Source: Siphonodentalium dalli (lineage: Eukaryota; Mollusca; Scaphopoda; Gadilida; Siphonodentaliidae). From it: a stretch of 64,000 bases of DNA. The notes beneath the pieces were generated by a model. The model was not told where the DNA came from. It ran no database searches and worked only from the letters and a program-made list of their open reading frames with translations. How positions within the stretch are numbered: position 1 is the first letter of the stretch; each line of letters begins with the position of its first letter. Shown one piece after another: positions 1 to 12,200 of this stretch. Position numbers and translations under genes: made by a program. The DNA lies in assembly GCA_032622095.1 (NCBI GenBank), contig CP136062.1, positions 162,748,875 through 162,812,874 of the forward strand, given 5' to 3'.

Positions 1-174
1 TTCTGCAGAAATTTAAAACAAAATAAAATATTGATATGTTTTCGTCATACACAAATATAAATTAACTATTTTATCATTTTATTGTCAATTATTGCCTGAT
101 ATGTGTCAGGTGGTTCTCAAAATAATCGAGCTAAGAAATATGGGATCGTTGTGTTGCTTCATAATCTCACGTAC

Positions 175-285
175 CTGCACACACAACGCCAGTATATCCA
201 GTTGTACAAGCACATGTGTATCCATTAACCCCGTCAACACATGTCCCTAAGTTCTGACAAGGAGTGCTGCCACATTCGTCAATGT
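175..285 (-). CDS. Calcium-binding EGF-like exon (A1) of the multi-EGF gene, last in this window
   Basis: Read on the minus strand this 111-bp exon encodes one complete EGF module with six cysteines, starting with the calcium-binding signature (D/N)-I-D-E-C. The acceptor is ...tctcttcag at 286 and the donor gtacgtgag begins at 174. Both ends are phase 1, the classic arrangement for shuffled EGF exons. C-G-S-T-P-C matches the O-glucose consensus, C-Q-N-L-G-T-C the O-fucose consensus, and C-x-D-x4-Y-x-C-x-C the Asp-hydroxylation consensus; these suggest a secreted or cell-surface protein of the Notch/fibropellin type. A near copy lies at 38715-38825. The exon has a donor, so the gene continues to the left of the window. 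Which EGF family member this is cannot be told. Confidence 0.85.
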
Positions 286-3200
286 CTGAAGAGATAATCA
301 CAGATATTAAGTTTTGTGATACCCATAAACATATGAGCAGAGGGATGCTCGTATCCCGGTTCCACAGTAGAGGCACCCCTGTCTTGGATTCCGGTAGTGG
401 AACATCACTAATGGTATCCAGAGCAGTCTGCCTTGCGGCAGTTTACAAATGTCATGATATGAGTAACAAAAACATAGAATATACCAGTCTAGACTACCTT
501 GGATTAATCGCTCTTTATCATATTCTCGTATAAAACCCAACGAAAAACCGCAGACGCTCTTTATCCATGATGTGGCATATTCGCCGGAAACGAATCAACA
601 ACATGTATAACTCATGTTAAAATTGGTCGGGCGGATTCCAAATCCTAACTATACCCGTTTATTAGTCCAGTAAATTTCCAGACTAAATTCCAGCCAATTA
701 AGTTAAACCCACCAAACACCTCATAGGGAGATGAACAAGGGAGAGAATACCAACAAAAAGGGGGCCATAGCTATATATGGTCGAAGTTGGCCAGCGGTCC
801 CAGAATATGGACCCGACCTGTCTCTGTATATAGTATACCCAAATACCAAAATTACATGTTATCCAGTTGATACTTTATAAAGTTATTATCCATAAGTCAA
901 AATCGAGTATATGGATGGACAGACCGACAGACGGACAGATTAATAATATAATAAAATGCGTCCATATTCTTTTTTAATTTAAACATATGTTGCACGCGGA
1001 GTTTGAGTTTCCGATATTATGCATCACATCTAATGGTATAAAACAATACATACACTTGTTATGCATGCATGCTAGGGTGGAAATTCCAGATAATCGTAAC
1101 GATCATGCTTAATATACATAATTTGCATATAAACCGTCGACAACCGCTTTTTGGGTGGTATTGTATGATTATGGAGCCAATTATCAGAAAGTAACTACAC
1201 TGTTACAAGAGGTAAACATTGCGTTGTTGATTACTCACACTATCGTGGCAAGGTTATTTTGTTATCTTGTCATCGGAGGTACCGTTGTTCATATAGGGAG
1301 GATAGCCAATATACTATACCTGTTATTGAAACATAGCATTTAAAGGATTAAGAACCGTTTGCATACATTGTTATATGGGGACAAACCCAGGAGAAAATAT
1401 AAGTGTTTATATATAGGAGGGACTTAATTTAGTATGTCTATATATACATATACACATTAAATAACACAATACAACGCTCTTTATCAATGGGTTTCCTTTA
1501 TATTCAATGTATATATAATTAATGTATTCTCTACAATTATATACTAGTAATAGGTTATAGATCTTAAACAATATCGTGATTTAGCCTAATGTTTGATTAT
1601 CAGCGTGGCTTGATAACATGGAGGAAACATTAAATTATATAATTTGGAAAATGTTTACTACGATCAAGCCGAAAATGGTCTTTAGAATGTTGGGAATCAG
1701 AAAATAATAAACAGCATGGGTTATCAAGAGAGCATCTCTAGTTTAAACGAACTTCAAATACAGAACGTTTGTTTGTGGTTTCGGTTCTAATGCTCCCGAC
1801 CTAATATGATCACTAGAGAAAGAACCGTGCAGTTCAGAATTACCGAACTACACCCCAGCTGAAAATGGGCCAGAGTAACCCCGTAATCAAGCACACGTAG
1901 ATTTTCAAACGATTGATCGCGCGCGATGGTGCACCAAAAAACCGTACAGTATAAACCTGTATGTCGCGTACCGGTATAATAATATGTAAGTTTGTAATTG
2001 TTATTTTTTGTTCCTCCCTGGATATAGGTTGGATTTAACGTTCATCTGAATAGCAATTTTTTAGAAACAGTTCTTGGGAGTAATCCGAGTTCAGATAAAG
2101 TTAACAATATTGAATTTATAGGAATCGAGCTGTCAAGTAGAATGAAACAAAGTTACCTTAATTTGTTGATTTACTTGGTCGAAGTGTTATCCATTGTCCG
2201 AAGCATATATAACACATATGGTAGCGAATAGACAGCCACCACTTCCAGAAAGAAAACCAAACAATGTCTGAATGTATCACAGGCAAAATGGAACCCCACT
2301 CCGTTGTCTTGCAGCAGAGGTTGTTTTGGGGAAATAACGTTGATGAGTCATATGACGTAATCGCGCGCGACGTCGTTGATATGTGCTGTTAACCACAAAC
2401 CTGCCAAATTAGTTATCTATAATGATTCAGTATCCAGAAAAGGAACAGTGTTTACCGTGGCAGGGATTGTTTAATTAAATCAATGTATTGCAGCCCAAGG
2501 TATATCTAGGTGAAACAAAGGAAATCAAACCATAAAAAGTAGTCAAACTCAAACTTTAATGTAACTAAATATAATGTAAGAGTTGTCCCTATAAACTGAG
2601 TCATTGTTAAACTGTCAAACGTCTAATGATCAAAAGACTCCTCTAAAGCGGGTGACCAGGAACACCGAGTTCCATATCATATTAGTTTTGTGATACCCAT
2701 AAACATATGAGCAGAGGGATGCTCGTATCCCGGTTCCACAGTAGAGGCACCCCTGTCTTGGATTCCGGTAGTGGAACATCACTAATGGTATCCAGAGCAG
2801 TCTGCCTTGCGGCAGTTTACAAATGTCATGATATGAGTAACAAAAACATAGAATATACCAGTCTAGACTACCTTGGATTAATCGCTCTTTATCATATTCT
2901 CGTATAAAACCCAACGAAAAACCGCAGACGCTCTTTATCCATGATGTGGCATATTCGCCGGAAACGAATCAACAACATGTATAACTCATGTTAAAATTGG
3001 TCGGGCGGATTCCAAATCCTAACTATACCCGTTTATTAGTCCAGTAAATTTCCAGACTAAATTCCAGCCAATTAAGTTAAACCCACCAAACACCTCATAG
3101 GGAGATGAACAAGGGAGAGAATACCAACAAAAAGGGGGCCATAGCTATATATGGTCGAAGTTGGCCAGCGGTCCCAGAATATGGACCCGACCTGTCTCTG

Positions 3201-5250
3201 TATATAGTATACCCAAATACCAAAATTACATGTTATCCAGTTGATACTTTATAAAGTTATTATCCATAAGTCAAAATCGAGTATATGGATGGACAGACCG
3301 ACAGACGGACAGATTAATAATATAATAAAATGCGTCCATATTCTTTTTTAATTTAAACATATGTTGCACGCGGAGTTTGAGTTTCCGATATTATGCATCA
3401 CATCTAATGGTATAAAACAATACATACACTTGTTATGCATGCATGCTAGGGTGGAAATTCCAGATAATCGTAACGATCATGCTTAATATACATAATTTGC
3501 ATATAAACCGTCGACAACCGCTTTTTGGGTGGTATTGTATGATTATGGAGCCAATTATCAGAAAGTAACTACACTGTTACAAGAGGTAAACATTGCGTTG
3601 TTGATTACTCACACTATCGTGGCAAGGTTATTTTGTTATCTTGTCATCGGAGGTACCGTTGTTCATATAGGGAGGATAGCCAATATACTATACCTGTTAT
3701 TGAAACATAGCATTTAAAGGATTAAGAACCGTTTGCATACATTGTTATATGGGGACAAACCCAGGAGAAAATATAAGTGTTTATATATAGGAGGGACTTA
3801 ATTTAGTATGTCTATATATACATATACACATTAAATAACACAATACAACGCTCTTTATCAATGGGTTTCCTTTATATTCAATGTATATATAATTAATGTA
3901 TTCTCTACAATTATATACTAGTAATAGGTTATACATGTAGATCTTAAACAATATCGTGATTTAGCCTAATGTTTGATTATCAGCGTGGCTTGATAACATG
4001 GAGGAAACATTAAATTATATAATTTGGAAAATGTTTACTACGATCAAGCCGAAAATGGTCTTTAGAATGTTGGGAATCAGAAAATAATAAACAGCATGGG
4101 TTATCAAGAGAGCATCTCTAGTTTAAACGAACTTCAAATACAGAACGTTTGTTTGTGGTTTCGGTTCTAATGCTCCCGACCTACACTCTTAAAACGACTG
4201 TGTGGTAGAACCACACAGTTACCACACAGTTTGTGTAGCCATTTGATCGAGGACAACATTGTGTGGTGAATTGTGTGGCAAATGACCACACATCTGTTGT
4301 GTGGTGGTGGCGAACATACTGTGTGGATCGACCAAAACAACTTGTTCTTTGTAGGCACACATTAAATGTGTGCTAAGTTGCGCACAAGATTGTGTGGATG
4401 CAGATGAACAGTTTATGTGTGGTTACTGACCTACAAAGTTGTGTAGTTGACACACACAAAGATGTTTGGGTCCAGCACATTTATTTGTTCGTTGAATGGA
4501 CACAAATATGTTTGCACTAAGGAAACAATATGTTCGCCGCTACCATGCACACACGTTTGTATTGTTATTGTACACAATGTTGTTGGGCGAGACTACACAT
4601 ATGTGTTAATCACATGCGTACACATTTGTGTGGTTGATCCAAACAATAGTGTTCACCGCCATTACACTATTTTGTATTGTTCTTGTACACAATGCTGTTG
4701 GGCAAGACAACACATATGTGTTCATTACATGTGTACAAATTTGTGTGGTCGATCCAAACAATAGGCTGCTAATCCTGCAAAAAAAAAATCATATTCAACG
4801 AAGAGTGTTTACCGATATGTATTGGCCAAACATATAGTTCGGCTATCGTTGGACCTTTTTTTCCCGCCATACATATGAAATGTTATAGTCTACTGATGCT
4901 TGACGTGCGGCGCTGGACGTTTTCGAATATTAACTTATCAAACAGCAAACATGCATATCCCGGGGGTCCGCGGCCTTCTTTTGTGTACACAGCAGAAATC
5001 ACGAATGATATAGTATAGCTATAGTCTTTAATTTCTATAATACAAAGACACAAAACAAACAGCCGTTTAACACATTCACGTAATATTTTGGTCATCCTTT
5101 AAACTATAAGCGTGCATGTTTCAGTTCCATCAATGGGTTTCACATCAATAACTATAATTTTCCTTCAACTTGAATGTATTGGAACAATTCGAAAGTCAGT
5201 CTCTACTATATATACATATATATTGCTACTGGTTGGCTGTCTTACATCAG

Positions 5251-5581
5251 ACTCACCCTCACGTGTGTAGAAGAACAAGCTCTAAAACTAACTGAAGCTT
5301 TCTGAGATCCCTTGAACTATACAAGAAAATTAAGGGCTCCAAAGAGGATAGTCTTTTTGAATGTAATCGCCTCTTGCACAGAAACCAAATTACAGAACAT
5401 GACATCATATGTATACCAAAATCATTGATTGTGGAATTTGTGTCTAACTCATACATTCCACCGTGGTTCTTGGTTGGTTGATTATAGTTTATCTGCGTCA
5501 TTGCCAAGGCAGCCATGTCCATATCTTGTTATTCACATCGACGTTACACCGCGTGACCGCCATGATTTCACCATTGAACCT
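5251..5581 (+). pseudogene. Possible captured exon fragment of an unknown gene inside the transposon
   Basis: Between an acceptor-like cttacatcag ending at 5250 and a donor-like gtaagcag at 5582 the plus strand reads as protein-like sequence in overlapping frames: about 17 codons from 5252 ending at a stop near 5301, then an open stretch from about 5296 to 5485 (contains HRNQITEHDIICIPKSLIVE), then a frame containing CPYLVIHIDVTPRDRHDFTI that is open up to the donor. The first and third stretches share a frame and the middle one is shifted, so two compensating frameshifts would make one continuous exon-like segment. I do not recognise the family. It could be a host gene piece captured by the element, or chance. 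Confidence 0.35.
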
Positions 5582-6173
5582 GTAAGCAGAGAAGTTATTT
5601 TGTTTATAACATGCCATTGGGAATATTATTTACAGTATACATTGTATGTACATCTATAACAGTATTATAATTCATACATTGACGAGCGGATTTTCAGAAA
5701 GGAATATAGTTTTTGAAAGATACTAAATATATACATGTACTACTCATTATAGCTTCACATAATGAATGTTCGGACAATTTATAAATATATTTTACTTTAT
5801 CTATATGGCCAGATCGATGCCTCATTAAGCGCAATCTTGACACGGGAAATTTGCAATTTTACATAAGGAATTGTAGCTATATATAACACAATACATTCAT
5901 ATATAAGGATTATAATATGAGAAACATGGCGAGTTTGAAAATAAGCCCCCCCCCTTTTATAGTATAAACGATAACTCTTCACCATGTACGTCACTTAGTC
6001 CAAATGCTAATAATACTTTAATGACACATCTCACTATTCTGCAGTATTTATAATTTTAGATTATTTCTAAGTTCATTATTTGCTATGACATTTATTGAAT
6101 GACATAATATTCTTCACAATTTAAAGTTTTGGACACAAACGGTGGCTACATATGTATTAGATATACGACATCA

Positions 6174-6200
6174 CCCCCCCCCCCCCCCCCCCCCCCCCCC
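6174..6200. repeat. Poly-C run (27 C)
   Basis: An uninterrupted run of 27 C inside the transposon. A G-run of 17 bases follows at 6568-6584. Such tracts are prone to length error in assembly, so the local length is uncertain. Confidence 0.9.
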
Positions 6201-9200
6201 ACCCCCCGGGCCCCTCCCTCGGTAACCAAATTTACGCAAGTTATACATAGCAGAGGAGCCAAAATATGCATGTTAGTTTTTCACATCGTCTTGGTAAACC
6301 ACCAATATAATTGACAAATAAATACCCCACCCACCCAACAATTTGTTTCCCTTGGTACATTGATCGTCCATTGTGGTATTTCAAGGTTTATTGCAACAGT
6401 GATGCTCATCATATTCAAATGAAATTAATTTGAAACACCAATTTCACACATTTTGTGTGATTCCGGGTGCCACATGTCATATAGAACTTCATAGTATGCG
6501 ACTAGGGCATTTCAGTGGCAGCCACAGGTCTCATTCATGGACGCGGCTCAGTGGTCGCCGTTGGTGTGGGGGGGGGGGGGGGGGCGGTTGTCCACATTCA
6601 AATGTCGAAGTACACCCCACCATCCCCCTTGAACCATATTTGTAGAATTATATTTGCACACCCCCCTCTCGTTCTGAATTTTCCAATTGGTACCTCAAGC
6701 TTTCCAACTATTAGAATTTCCAACCAAATGGAAGTCTTCCACCCGATGGCCATTTGAGGCCATTTTTGTTTTACCAAAAGTAGAAAAATAGGCTACTGTT
6801 TGTCTAAAAAAAACTATAAATTTCCCACTAATTACTGGTTGAAAAATCAAACAAAGAGAATAATTTCAACCTATTATAAGGCATGTGGTGTAAAACTTGT
6901 AATTTTGCGTCAGGCATGAAATTTCCAACTGTTGGAATTTTTAGTAAATTTTACCGATGTTTGGGATAGGGTTATAGACACACCCTTCCCAATATCTGCC
7001 CTGTCGCCACGTCACTGGTCTCAGTATATATTTCCTCTCATCTGCATTCCATATAAACACAAAAAACGTCGTTACTTTATCAACATGAGAACCTTACCGT
7101 GCAAAATAATAAAATTGTGGTTCTGGTTTAAAGCACGCTGTATAATATATATATATATAGTGTGTATGTGATGAACACACATTTGTTCAGTAAATGTCTT
7201 CACCACACAGTTGAATTTGTCAATTTACATAAAGACAATTTTCGAGCAGGTTTTGTGCTTCGGAAAGATGTGTATCATATAGACTACAGAAACAACAGAT
7301 AACCCCAGATAAACGCACAACTCTAAAATGTAAATATATGACTATGCGACAGGGAATTGTTGAATCAGAAAATCCAAATCAAGTTTATTATTTCGTTCAA
7401 TCATGTTTTATACAAAATAGATACGGAAATTCTCACAAAGGTAAATATCTTGCCAATTTAAATATAATCTTACCTTAACTATAGAAATAATCGAAGAGAC
7501 CGACCAATATATCGAATTTCGAGATCCACCACAATCAACAAGACTCCATGTGTACACTTTACGGCAGCCTGTGAGCCTGTACGAAACAACGACGCGCGCG
7601 TGACTACCACGTGAAATTTAAAAAAACCGACGTCACATACAAATATGTGTGGTGATGTACACATATATGTGTGGATATTGGGTGATAAACACATATGTGT
7701 GTATTGTGTACACATTTATGTTCAGATAATGCCTTCACACAGTCATTGTGTGGAAGCTGCCACACAGTCCTTTTTACAGTGTAATATGATCACTAGAGAA
7801 AGAACCGTGCAGTTCAGAATTACCGAACTACACCCCAGCTGAAAATGGGCCAGAGTAACCCCGTAATCAAGCACACGTAGATTTTCAAACAATTGATCGC
7901 GCGCGATGGTGCACCAAAAAACCGTACAGTATAAACCTGTATGTCGCGTACCGGTATAATAATATGTAAGTTTGTAATTGTTATTTTTTGTTCCTCCCTG
8001 GATATAGGTTGGATTTAACGTTCATCTGAATAGCAATTTTTTAGAAACAGTTCTTGGGAGTAATCCGAGTTCAGATAAAGTTAACAATATTGAATTTATA
8101 GGAATCGAGCTGTCAAGTAGAATGAAACAAAGTTACCTTAATTTGTTGATTTACTTGGTCGAAGTGTTATCCATTGTCCGAAGCATATATAACACATATG
8201 GTAGCGAATAGACAGCCACCACTTCCAGAAAGAAAACCAAACAATGTCTGAATGTATCACAGGCAAAATGGAACCCCACTCCGTTGTCTTGCAGCAGAGG
8301 TTGTTTTGGGGAAATAACGTTGATGAGTCATATGACGTAATCGCGCGCGACGTCGTTGATATGTGCTGTTAACCACAAACCTGCCAAATTAGTTATCTAT
8401 AATGATTCAGTATCCAGAAAAGGAACAGTGTTTACCGTGGCAGGGATTGTTTAATTAAATCAATGTATTGCAGCCCAAGGTATATCTAGGTGAAACAAAG
8501 GAAATCAAACCATAAAAAGTAGTCAAACTCAAACTTTAATGTAACTAAATATAATGTAAGAGTTGTCCCTATAAACTGAGTCATTGTTAAACTGTCAAAC
8601 GTCTAATGATCAAAAGACTCCTCTAAAGCGGGTGACCAGGAACACCGAGTTCCATATCATATTAGTTTTGTGATACCCATAAACATATGAGCAGAGGGAT
8701 GCTCGTATCCCGGTTCCACAGTAGAGGCACCCCTGTCTTGGATTCCGGTAGTGGAACATCACTAATGGTATCCAGAGCAGTCTGCCTTGCGGCAGTTTAC
8801 AAATGTCATGATATGAGTAACAAAAACATAGAATATACCAGTCTAGACTACCTTGGATTAATCGCTCTTTATCATATTCTCGTATAAAACCCAACGAAAA
8901 ACCGCAGACGCTCTTTATCCATGATGTGGCATATTCGCCGGAAACGAATCAACAACATGTATAACTCATGTTAAAATTGGTCGGGCGGATTCCAAATCCT
9001 AACTATACCCGTTTATTAGTCCAGTAAATTTCCAGACTAAATTCCAGCCAATTAAGTTAAACCCACCAAACACCTCATAGGGAGATGAACAAGGGAGAGA
9101 ATACCAACAAAAAGGGGGCCATAGCTATATATGGTCGAAGTTGGCCAGCGGTCCCAGAATATGGACCCGACCTGTCTCTGTATATAGTATACCCAAATAC

Positions 9201-12200
9201 CAAAATTACATGTTATCCAGTTGATACTTTATAAAGTTATTATCCATAAGTCAAAATCGAGTATATGGATGGACAGACCGACAGACGGACAGATTAATAA
9301 TATAATAAAATGCGTCCATATTCTTTTTTAATTTAAACATATGTTGCACGCGGAGTTTGAGTTTCCGATATTATGCATCACATCTAATGGTATAAAACAA
9401 TACATACACTTGTTATGCATGCATGCTAGGGTGGAAATTCCAGATAATCGTAACGATCATGCTTAATATACATAATTTGCATATAAACCGTCGACAACCG
9501 CTTTTTGGGTGGTATTGTATGATTATGGAGCCAATTATCAGAAAGTAACTACACTGTTACAAGAGGTAAACATTGCGTTGTTGATTACTCACACTATCGT
9601 GGCAAGGTTATTTTGTTATCTTGTCATCGGAGGTACCGTTGTTCATATAGGGAGGATAGCCAATATGCTATACCTGTTATTGAAACATAGCATTTCAAGG
9701 ATTAAGAACCGTTTGCATACATTGTTATATGGGGACAAACCCAGGAGAAAATATAAGTGTTTATATATAGGAGGGACTTAATTTAGTATGTCTATATATA
9801 CATATACACATTAAATAACACAATACAACGCTCTTTATCAATGGGTTTCCTTTATATTCAATGTATATATAATTAATGTATTCTCTACAATTATATACTA
9901 GTAATAGGTTATAGATCTTAAACAATATCGTGATTTAGCCTAATGTTTGATTATCAGCGTGGCTTGATAACATGGAGGAAACATTAAATTATATAATTTG
10001 GAAAATGTTTACTACGATCAAGCCGAAAATGGTCTTTAGAATGTTGGGAATCAGAAAATAATAAACAGCATGGGTTATCAAGAGAGCATCTCTAGTTTAA
10101 ACGAACTTCAAATACAGAACGTTTGTTTGTGGTTTCGGTTCTAATGCTCCCGACCTAATATGATCACTAGAGAAAGAACCGTGCAGTTCAGAATTACCGA
10201 ACTACACCCCAGCTGAAAATGGGCCAGAGTAACCCCGTAATCAAGCACACGTAGATTTTCAAACGATTGATCGCGCGCGATGGTGCACCAAAAAACCGTA
10301 CAGTATAAACCTGTATGTCGCGTACCGGTATAATAATATGTAAGTTTGTAATTGTTATTTTTTGTTCCTCCCTGGATATAGGTTGGATTTAACGTTCATC
10401 TGAATAGCAATTTTTTAGAAACAGTTCTTGGGAGTAATCCGAGTTCAGATAAAGTTAACAATATTGAATTTATAGGAATCGAGCTGTCAAGTAGAATGAA
10501 ACAAAGTTACCTTAATTTGTTGATTTACTTGGTCGAAGTGTTATCCATTGTCCGAAGCATATATAACACATATGGTAGCGAATAGACAGCCACCACTTCC
10601 AGAAAGAAACCCAAACAATGTCTGAATGTATCACAGGCAAAATGGAACCCCACTCCGTTGTCTTGCAGCAGAGGTTGTTTTGGGGAAATAACGTTGATGA
10701 GTCATATGACGTAATCGCGCGCGACGTCGTTGATATGTGCTGTTAACCACAAACCTGCCAAATTAGTTATCTATAATGATTCAGTATCCAGAAAAGGAAC
10801 AGTGTTTACCGTGGCAGGGATTGTTTAATTAAATCAATGTATTGCAGCCCAAGGTATATCTAGGTGAAACAAAGGAAATCAAACCATAAAAAGTAGTCAA
10901 ACTCAAACTTTAATGTAACTAAATATAATGTAAGAGTTGTCCCTATAAACTGAGTCATTGTTAAACTGTCAAACGTCTAATGATCAAAAGACTCCTCTAA
11001 AGCGGGTGACCAGGAACACCGAGTTCCATATCATATTAGTTTTGTGATACCCATAAACATATGAGCAGAGGGATGCTCGTATCCCGGTTCCACAGTAGAG
11101 GCACCCCTGTCTTGGATTCCGGTAGTGGAACATCACTAATGGTATCCAGAGCAGTCTGCCTTGCGGCAGTTTACAAATGTCATGATATGAGTAACAAAAA
11201 CATAGAATATACCAGTCTAGACTACCTTGGATTAATCGCTCTTTATCATATTCTCGTATAAAACCCAACGAAAAACCGCAGACGCTCTTTATCCATGATG
11301 TGGCATATTCGCCGGAAACGAATCAACAACATGTATAACTCATGTTAAAATTGGTCGGGCGGATTCCAAATCCTAACTATACCCGTTTATTAGTCCAGTA
11401 AATTTCCAGACTAAATTCCAGCCAATTAAGTTAAACCCACCAAACACCTCATAGGGAGATGAACAAGGGAGAGAATACCAACAAAAAGGGGGCCATAGCT
11501 ATATATGGTCGAAGTTGGCCAGCGGTCCCAGAATATGGACCCGACCTGTCTCTGTATATAGTATACCCAAATACCAAAATTACATGTTATCCAGTTGATA
11601 CTTTATAAAGTTATTATCCATAAGTCAAAATCGAGTATATGGATGGACAGACCGACAGACGGACAGATTAATAATATAATAAAATGCGTCCATATTCTTT
11701 TTTAATTTAAACATATGTTGCACGCGGAGTTTGAGTTTCCGATATTATGCATCACATCTAATGGTATAAAACAATACATACACTTGTTATGCATGCATGC
11801 TAGGGTGGAAATTCCAGATAATCGTAACGATCATGCTTAATATACATAATTTGCATATAAACCGTCGACAACCGCTTTTTGGGTGGTATTGTATGATTAT
11901 GGAGCCAATTATCAGAAAGTAACTACACTGTTACAAGAGGTAAACATTGCGTTGTTGATTACTCACACTATCGTGGCAAGGTTATTTTGTTATCTTGTCA
12001 TCGGAGGTACCGTTGTTCATATAGGGAGGATAGCCAATATACTATACCTGTTATTGAAACATAGCATTTAAAGGATTAAGAACCGTTTGCATACATTGTT
12101 ATATGGGGACAAACCCAGGAGAAAATATAAGTGTTTATATATAGGAGGGACTTAATTTAGTATGTCTATATATACATATACACATTAAATAACACAATAC

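Larger units (their letters stand above)
4184..7781. mobile_element. Non-autonomous 3.6-kb DNA transposon with CACT...AGTG ends, TA target duplication, inside array unit 2
   Basis: Comparison with the other array units gives exact limits. The uninterrupted target reads ctcccgacc-TA-atatgat; here TA occurs at 4182-4183 and again at 7782-7783. The left end starts CACTCTTAAAACGACTGTG and the reverse complement of the right end starts CACTGTAAAAAGGACTGTG, giving imperfect inverted termini of about 22 bp. Both subterminal zones carry many TGTGTGG or CCACACA motifs in both orientations, as in CACTA/EnSpm-type (CMC) elements, where such repeats bind transposase. A direct repeat of about 117 bp lies at roughly 4560-4648 and 4676-4763. 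No transposase is visible. The superfamily is inferred; a Tc1/mariner-like affiliation is possible because of the TA duplication. Confidence 0.82.

Noticed and set aside
2630-2914. 94-codon minus-strand frame repeated in most array units, with overlapping plus-strand frames of 66 and 62 codons
   Set aside because: The frames recur because the array units are nearly identical, resemble no protein family, overlap each other on both strands, and one gains or loses its stop freely (unit 3).
6129-6645. Plus-strand frames rich in proline or glycine
   Set aside because: They are translations of the poly-C and poly-G tracts inside the transposon.
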